Source: CAYWMP01 sp964459445 (lineage in GTDB: Bacteria > Desulfobacterota > DSM-4660 > Desulfatiglandales > HGW-15). From it: DNA of 37,764 bases. The number at the start of each line of letters is the position of its first letter. Position 1 is the stretch's first letter. Of this stretch, positions 32,953-37,764 are shown piece after piece. The stretch lies in contig CAYWMP010000037.1 of assembly GCA_964459445.1 (NCBI GenBank), forward strand, positions 1-37,764, in the 5' to 3' direction. The notes under the pieces are model-generated. The model ran no database searches. It was not told the origin of the DNA and was given only the letters and a program-made list of their open reading frames with translations. The translations under genes and the position numbers were made by a program.

Positions 32953-33034
32953 AGTGTTCAGGGATTCAGCGTTCAGGAAAGAGAAACTGGTTCCTTGCCT
33001 CTGCCCCTCCTGAACTCTGAACTACTGAACACTC
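32953..33034. repeat. Inverted 7/8-base-unit array (GTTCAG family)
   Basis: The left arm (32953-32977) repeats TTCAG-type units at steps of 8 then 7 bases. The right arm (33010-33034) repeats TGAAC-type units at steps of 7 then 8, the mirror image. The arms match over most positions and would give an imperfect stem of about 25-30 bp with a 32-base loop. It lies in the predicted leader of the caiB transcript. Confidence 0.7.
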
Positions 33035-33123
33035 ATAACACCTTTACTTTGTCAACGCTTGTCAGATTTTTTTACTATTTTGGTGAAAGAATCGCAGTGT
33101 AAGGCGCGAAGGATTTTATGTAA

Positions 33124-33140
33124 TTGTGTACTGTATACAA
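33124..33140. promoter_or_regulatory. Palindromic operator (copy 2)
   Basis: TTGTGTACTGTATACAA is a 17-base palindrome around 33132 with one mismatched pair. It matches the site at 15290-15306 in sequence and symmetry. It covers the -10 box and part of the spacer of the predicted caiB promoter. Confidence 0.6.
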
Positions 33141-33153
33141 CAACCGCTGTCAA
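33125..33153 (-). promoter_or_regulatory. Predicted promoter for the caiB-etf operon
   Basis: On the minus strand TTGACA (33153-33148) is followed by 17 bases and TACACA (33130-33125). The -10 is weak, but the arrangement with the operator is identical to that at 15291-15319. The leader to caiB would be about 290 bases and contains an inverted array. Confidence 0.5.
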
Positions 33154-33307
33154 GGTTTTTGTTCTAAAATCCAATAGCTATTTTAGATGGGGTTATTTGC
33201 TCGTTTTCACCCTGTGTTCTGCGAGATTTTTTAGTGATTTCTATATATTGGATGGGATAAGAGGGAGGGGTTTGAGGCGGGGCTTCGTTTGCAAGACAAC
33301 AATTGTT

Positions 33308-34333
33308 TCAACTCGACTTTTTTTGTCTTCTGCGCCTCTTCATCTGGTACTTTTTCACGGCACGGTTGTGTTCCGACAGGGTCTTTGAAAAATAATGCGT
33401 TCCATCATTTTTTGACACAAAGTAGAGATATTTTGTCACGGCGGGGTATAGAACCGCCCGAATAGCCTCAATTCCAGGGTTTGCTATGGGGCCCCGGGGA
33501 AGCCCTCGAATGACATAAGTGTTATAGGGCGTCTTCTTTGCCAGGTGTTTGCGGGTTAAATTCCCGTCAAAATCCTTAATGCCATAGATGACCGTGGGGT
33601 CGCTTTCTAAACGCATTCTCTTTTTCAGGCGATTCAGAAAAACGCTGGCTATTAGGGGTCTTTCCTCACCGCTGCCGGTCTCTTTCTCTACAATAGACGC
33701 AAGAATGAGCACCTCTTTAAGGGTCATCCCTGAATCGCCTAATCGTTTCCTAAGGGGTTCGATCACTCCCATGAAATGCGTCACCATGGTGTCAATAATT
33801 GCATGGGCTGATAGGCCGCGGCCGAAATGATAGGTGTCAGGGTAAAGGTAACCTTCCAAGCTATCTCCGGAAATGCCGTACCGCTTTGCAATTTCCGAAT
33901 TCTGAGTAAGTGAGAGGAACTCGTTGGCTTTTACCAGTCCCTTCCATTCCAATAATACGGCAATCTGTTTTCGGGTGTATCCTTCGGGGATGGTTACCGG
34001 GTGAGTAATGATGGCGCCTCTTGTGAGTGTGTTCAGGATCTTGACAGGCGGCATATCCGCAGTAAGGCTGTATTCCCCGGCCTTAATCATTTTTCCGTAG
34101 CCCCTTAGCCTTGCCCAGAGCAATAGCAGGGTTTTGTTGGAAATGAGATCTTGTTTCTCCAAATCTCGGGTTACTTCTCTCAGAGTCGATCCTTCCCGGA
34201 CCAGAAAAACCTTGCTCTGGGCGCCTTTTTTCCCCGGGCTTACCAGATAGTATCCAAATCCGATGGACAGAAACACGACCATCAGAAAGACAAGTCCCAC
34301 CGAGTACGCCATTTTTTTAATCGGAGATTTCAT
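33308..34333 (-). CDS. mltG: Endolytic murein transglycosylase MltG (YceG-like)
   Basis: Encodes 341 residues. A short cytoplasmic start and one membrane helix (about 9-30) are followed by a LysM-like region and the YceG catalytic domain. Landmarks are LEGYLYPDTYHF (159-170), ASIVEKETG (212-220) with the catalytic Glu, PYNTYVIRGLPRGPIANPG and GTHYFSKTLSEHN. MltG cuts nascent peptidoglycan strands and sets glycan length. The start follows AAAGGA. It is a housekeeping gene that marks the edge of the catabolic island. The C-terminus is a very basic KRRRRQKKSS tail. Confidence 0.95.
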   Translation of the reverse strand: MKSPIKKMAYSVGLVFLMVVFLSIGFGYYLVSPGKKGAQSKVFLVREGSTLREVTRDLEKQDLISNKTLLLLWARLRGYGKMIKAGEYSLTADMPPVKILNTLTRGAIITHPVTIPEGYTRKQIAVLLEWKGLVKANEFLSLTQNSEIAKRYGISGDSLEGYLYPDTYHFGRGLSAHAIIDTMVTHFMGVIEPLRKRLGDSGMTLKEVLILASIVEKETGSGEERPLIASVFLNRLKKRMRLESDPTVIYGIKDFDGNLTRKHLAKKTPYNTYVIRGLPRGPIANPGIEAIRAVLYPAVTKYLYFVSKNDGTHYFSKTLSEHNRAVKKYQMKRRRRQKKSS

Positions 34334-34584
34334 AACATAGATCCTTTAGGCCAATCCCGAAGGCTTTCCTACTCGGGTCACACAGGAATCACTCTATTAT
34401 TCCCCCTTGGGGAAGTCAATATAGGGACATACATCCGATTCGTTCAGCATCAGAGAACTTCAGGAAACCAATTCATTTGTTTTCCTCCCGTTCATCTGCT
34501 AAGAGAATCCCAATCCGATCTTACGGCATATTCAGACGAACCCTATTTTTCCTAATCGATGCCTCTGATCGCATAAACAAGGCA

Positions 34585-35758
34585 ATGAACGATTCTTCTA
34601 TTTCACAGGATTTGAATACGGATCAACCCAGGGATGACGATACATTTTATCCCTATGTACGCCCTATCCTTTTTTTAACGTTGATATTCGGCCTGAATTT
34701 TCTATCCAGAATCATTCTAGCCCCACTCATGCCTACTATAGAAAATGATCTCGGCATACGCCATGGTGAGGCAGGCGCCCTATTCCTTCTGATCTCAGCA
34801 GGATACTTTGCAACCTTGCTCGGCTCCGGTTTTTTCTCTTGGAAGCTGACCCATAGAACAAACATTGTGCTTTCTTCCACGACCCTCGGGCTGGCCCTGT
34901 TGGGTGTTTCCATGAGCAGCAGTCTGTGGGGATGGCGGCGGGGATCTATCTTCCCTCTGGAATCGCCACCCTAACCTCTTTGATACCCTCAAGGCATTGG
35001 GCAAGGCGATTGCTATTCATGAACTGGCCCCAAACATCAGCTTCGTGGCGGCACCATTGATCGCCGAACTTCTTCTGGGGTGGTTCTCATGGAGAGGGGT
35101 TGTCGCTGCACTGGGAATCACTTCCTTTATTATCGGTATGGTCTTTTTGAAGATGGGCAAGGGGGGTGAATTTTACGGAGAAGCTCCCAGCATTACGAAC
35201 CTTAAAACGCTCCTCGCGCAGCCCGCTTTCTGGATCATTACGGTCCTATTTGCCCTGGCCATTAGCAGTTCTCTTGGCATATTTACCATGCTCCCCCTAT
35301 TCCTTGTGGTAGAGCACAACATGTCTCAAACCCAAGCCAATACGCTGGTCGGGCTGTCCAGACTCCCTGGTATCGGTCTGGCCTTTGTCTCAGGATGGGC
35401 CACGGACCGTTTCGGCCCGAAATCCACCATGGCCGTCGTCTTTTTTCTTACCGCCCTGACTACGATGCTACTAGGCCTCACATCCACTCTCTTGTTGATC
35501 GCCCTGGTCATTATTCAACCTATGCTCGCCGTTAGTTTCTTCCCTGCGGGTTTTGCTGCACTGTCTTCCCTGGGATCTGCAAAGATACGCAATATGGCCG
35601 TATCCCTGGCGGTCCCCTTTGCATTTCTTTTGGGTGGAGGCGCCGTACCCTTATGTATCGGGATGATAGGTGATGTGTGGTCCTTTGGGACAAGCTTTGT
35701 CGTTATAGGGGCGTTAATATTTGGCGGCTTCCTTCTCTCCCGGTACCTAAAGATATAG
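34585..35758 (+). pseudogene. Major facilitator superfamily transporter, broken by two frameshifts
   Basis: The N-terminal part (34585-34974) has MFS helices beginning PYVRPILFLTLIFGLNFLSR and LAPLMPTIENDLG; the C-terminal part (about 34997-35758) has the remaining helices. Two one-base losses separate them, both in G runs: near 34926-34929, where LWG should continue as MAAGIYLPSGIATL, and near 35001-35004, where RHWGKAIA would be restored by one extra G. With both Gs added the frame is continuous. Either the gene has decayed or the sequence under-calls G homopolymers. If intact it would be a 12-helix transporter of unknown substrate. Confidence 0.75.
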
Positions 35759-35787
35759 CTCTAGAAACCTCCGCGGTTACCGCCCTA

Positions 35788-36471
35788 TCAGTCTTCCAGT
35801 GCCTCGCGATGTGGCGAGGTCGGTCCCCAGTCTTTCAAAGGACATAGGTTGCACCGGGGTTTCGACCTGCAATAGTCCTTGCCGGTCAGCACGATGAGTG
35901 CATGGAATTCATTGAAAAATGACGTGTCCTGGGTGAGATGATCCATGAAAAACACTTGCAGTTCATCATAACTCATTTGTTCGTCGACCATGCCGTGTCT
36001 CCATAGGATTCGGTAGGTATAGGCATCGACGACAAAGACAGGGAATTGCGCGGCATAAAGCATGATGCTGTCGGCCGTTTCCGGTCCGATGCCTTTGACG
36101 GATAAAAGGCCTTCTCGAAGGGAATGATCCTTTTCGCTGAGGAAAGACTCTAGATCCCCTTCGTATTGATCGATAATGAATTTAATGAGGTTCCGTAAAC
36201 GATTGGCCTTGATATTGTAGTATCCTGCCGGTTTAATGTGATTGGCCAGTTCAGAATCTGACAGGTCGTAAAGCGCGTCCAGCGACAGAAGATTTTTTCC
36301 TTTGAGGTTTAAAATCGCCTTTTCAACGTTCTTCCAGTTTGTATTCTGAGTCAAGACGGCCCCAACCATGACCTCCAAGGGAGTATCGGCCGGCCACCAA
36401 TTTTGCGAGCCGAAGTGATCGAATAGGAGATCGAACATCTCCCTAAGCCTTTGACCGGTGCTGCTCTGCAA
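35788..36471 (-). CDS. Endonuclease III-like HhH-GPD DNA glycosylase
   Basis: Encodes up to 227 residues; the given start is TTG, and an ATG at 36438 is an alternative. It has the helix-hairpin-helix SVKGIGPETADSI (124-136) and the catalytic Asp149 in VVDAYTYRI. At the place of the lyase Lys of endonuclease III (GxGxKTA) there is Glu131 (GIGPETA), as in glycosylases without lyase activity such as the MagIII type. Only three Cys of the iron-sulfur loop are seen (C201, C207, C210, spaced 5 and 2) and no fourth follows. It probably excises a damaged base, perhaps 3-methyladenine. It belongs to the group of endonuclease-III-related proteins known as COG2231. Confidence 0.85.
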   Translation of the reverse strand: MQSSTGQRLREMFDLLFDHFGSQNWWPADTPLEVMVGAVLTQNTNWKNVEKAILNLKGKNLLSLDALYDLSDSELANHIKPAGYYNIKANRLRNLIKFIIDQYEGDLESFLSEKDHSLREGLLSVKGIGPETADSIMLYAAQFPVFVVDAYTYRILWRHGMVDEQMSYDELQVFFMDHLTQDTSFFNEFHALIVLTGKDYCRSKPRCNLCPLKDWGPTSPHREALED

Positions 36472-36556
36472 TGTTCTCAGTTTCTCATAAATGCGCCATC
36501 TAACGCATTACTCTTTAATGAAGTCAATTGAGTAAATATTCTACCTGATCCCCAGC

Positions 36557-36655
36557 AAGGTATCAGATGTTAGGCGCCAAGGAGCGACTGCTGAGGCGTA
36601 GGGGCAATACGCCGCAGGGAGGAGCGATCGAAGGCAACACCACAGATGATGCCTT
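36557..36655. repeat. 99-bp inverted-repeat element, element 3
   Basis: AAGGTATCA at the left end and TGATGCCTT at the right form imperfect inverted ends. The centre is a 6-bp stem GGCGTA/TACGCC with a 7-base loop, followed by GCAGGGAGGAGCG. The plan matches elements 1 and 2, and the TACGCC plus GGGAG core is shared with element 2. It lies just upstream of the EF-G promoter. A 60-codon open frame here is not a gene. Confidence 0.6.
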
Positions 36656-36683
36656 GATGGCGATCAGGGTTTCTTCGATGGCC

Positions 36684-36712
36684 TTGACAGGTAAAGCAAG
36701 ATACCTTAGATT
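36684..36712 (+). promoter_or_regulatory. Predicted sigma70 promoter for the EF-G gene
   Basis: TTGACA (36684-36689), a 17-base spacer and TAGATT (36707-36712). The transcript would start near 36719, about 40 bases before the start codon. Confidence 0.55.
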
Positions 36713-36757
36713 TACGCTCCGTGTCAAAGGGAGTATGGTGGAGTATTGAGCAGAAAC

Positions 36758-37764
36758 ATGGCGATAGACAAAAAACTACAAAAAACTCGCAACATTGGCG
36801 TCATCGCCCATATTGATGCCGGGAAAACCACGATTACCGAGCGCATCCTTTACTATACCGGACGTCTGCATAAGATGGGCGAAGTCCATAATGGAGAAGC
36901 CACGATGGACTGGATGCTGGAGGAAAGGGAGCGTGGCATCACTATCACCTCCGCCGTCACCTCCTGCAATTGGCTCGGGCATACCGTAAATGTCATAGAT
37001 ACGCCCGGCCACGTGGATTTTACGATTGAGGTGGAACGATCTCTTCGGGTCTTGGATGGCGCCCTAGGCGTTTTCAGTGCCGTGGAGGGTGTCGAACCGC
37101 AATCTGAGACTGTATGGCATCAGGCCGACAGATATAAAGTCCCCAAAATGGCCTTTATTAATAAGATGGATCGGATCGGCGCCGATTTCTTCCGGGCCGT
37201 CGCCATGATTCAGGACAGGCTGGGGGCCAATGCGCTTGTCCTGCAATTGCCCTGGGGAGCCGAGGATGAATTCAGGGGCATCATCGATCTCTTGAGGATG
37301 AAGGCCATTGTCTGGGAAGAGGAGACGCTTGGCGCGGAATTCGAGGAAGTACCGATTCCCGCAGAAATCCACGAAGAAGCCGCCAAATACCGAGAAACAC
37401 TTCTGGAGACGCTGGCCGACTTAGACGATAACCTTATGGATAAATATCTGTCCGAAGAAGAGATAAGCCTCCAGGAACTCAAAAAGGCCATCCGCACTGC
37501 GACGATTAATCTGGAGGCCGTTCCCATCTTCTGCGGCTCCGCGCTGCGAAATAAAGGCATTCAGCCTATCCTGGATGCCATTATTGATTATCTTCCCTCC
37601 CCCTTGGAAGTGCCTCCGATATTAGGACATGTCCCTGCTTCCGGGAAAGAGGAGTCGCGCCCGCCCGATCCCAAAGGCCCCTTTTCTGCGTTGGCGTTCA
37701 AGGTGATAATGGATCAGGGGAGGAAGATGACTTATATTCGGATCTACTCCGGATCCGTTAAGGC
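36758..37764 (+). CDS. fusA: Translation elongation factor G (partial, runs off the window)
   Basis: The first 335 residues are visible, starting at the ATG at 36758; the gene continues beyond the window. GTPase motifs are G1 AHIDAGKTT (17-25), G2 RGITIT (59-64), G3 DTPGH (81-85) and G4 NKMD (135-138). The G domain with its EF-G insert is complete and domain II begins near FSALAFKVIMDQG. EF-G drives ribosome translocation and recycling. No ribosomal protein or tuf gene is next to it, and it has its own predicted promoter, so it may be one of two EF-G paralogues; which type cannot be settled from this fragment. Confidence 0.95.
   Translation, partial: MAIDKKLQKTRNIGVIAHIDAGKTTITERILYYTGRLHKMGEVHNGEATMDWMLEERERGITITSAVTSCNWLGHTVNVIDTPGHVDFTIEVERSLRVLDGALGVFSAVEGVEPQSETVWHQADRYKVPKMAFINKMDRIGADFFRAVAMIQDRLGANALVLQLPWGAEDEFRGIIDLLRMKAIVWEEETLGAEFEEVPIPAEIHEEAAKYRETLLETLADLDDNLMDKYLSEEEISLQELKKAIRTATINLEAVPIFCGSALRNKGIQPILDAIIDYLPSPLEVPPILGHVPASGKEESRPPDPKGPFSALAFKVIMDQGRKMTYIRIYSGSVK

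Larger units (their letters stand above)
32833..33307. other. Control region between mltG and caiB
   Basis: This 475-base stretch holds the array at 32953-33034 and the promoter and operator at 33124-33153. A plus-strand open frame at 33059-33388 exists but overlaps mltG and shows no protein character. The remainder shows nothing I can name. Confidence 0.6.

Noticed and set aside
3505..33034. Heptamer arrays as ordinary Rho-independent terminators
   Set aside because: Stems are long and imperfect, T-runs are missing, and several loci lie inside likely operons.
33059..33388. Plus-strand open frame of 109 codons
   Set aside because: It overlaps the end of mltG and the predicted caiB promoter, has no ribosome site and an unnatural composition.
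36567..36749. 60-codon open frame before the EF-G gene
   Set aside because: It lies across the inverted-repeat element and the predicted EF-G promoter.

Overview
The window looks like a chromosomal stretch of an anaerobic deltaproteobacterium (Desulfobacterota: a sulfate reducer or syntroph). This rests on the gene mix and not on a marker gene: a ferredoxin-domain EtfA with an anaerobe-type EtfB, several PaaK-type CoA ligases, a two-subunit B12 mutase, a CaiB-type CoA transferase, a three-subunit molybdenum hydroxylase and several HyuA/HyuB proteins.

Layout. (1) 1-1.7 kb: a lipoprotein, a stand-alone cyclic-nucleotide-binding-fold protein, and a gene-free stretch with a possible group II intron fragment ending in a 27-bp near-perfect palindrome. 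(2) 1.7-15.2 kb, minus strand: in transcription order a VOC epimerase, PaaK-like ligase, HyuB, second PaaK-like ligase, Mo hydroxylase FAD / 2Fe-2S / Mo subunits, HyuA, HyuB. (3) 15.25-18.6 kb, plus strand: livH-livM-livK of a branched-chain-amino-acid-type ABC importer, ended by a terminator. (4) 18.6-32.8 kb, minus strand: in transcription order CaiB transferase, etfB, etfA (with ferredoxin domain), acyl-CoA dehydrogenase, GntR/FCD regulator, mutase small subunit, mutase large subunit, V4R protein, AMP-forming acyl-CoA synthetase, HyuA, livG, livF. (5) 33.3-37.8 kb: mltG, an MFS transporter broken by two frameshifts, an endonuclease-III-like glycosylase and the start of an EF-G gene.

Working together: I read regions 2-4 as one catabolic island. 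The ABC importer takes up a substrate, the Mo hydroxylase oxidises it, HyuA/HyuB enzymes carry out an ATP-dependent ring opening (or carboxylation), and the ligases or CoA transferase make CoA esters. These are oxidised by the dehydrogenase with Etf and rearranged by the B12 mutase and epimerase. The substrate is not identifiable from sequence. Three promoters appear tied together by one operator type (TTGTATAC-n-GTATACAA-like). One copy lies between the divergent epimerase and livHMK operons. The other lies ahead of caiB, with identical spacing to a TTGACA box. The GntR/FCD protein encoded inside the island is the obvious candidate regulator.

The most unusual non-coding signal is a set of about ten intergenic loci built from degenerate 7-base (sometimes 8-base) units. 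Most are arranged as two inverted arms with equal numbers of units. The unit sequence differs between loci but the architecture is the same, and some arms reach the 3' ends of genes. A second class is three 100-140-bp inverted-repeat elements with a small central hairpin.
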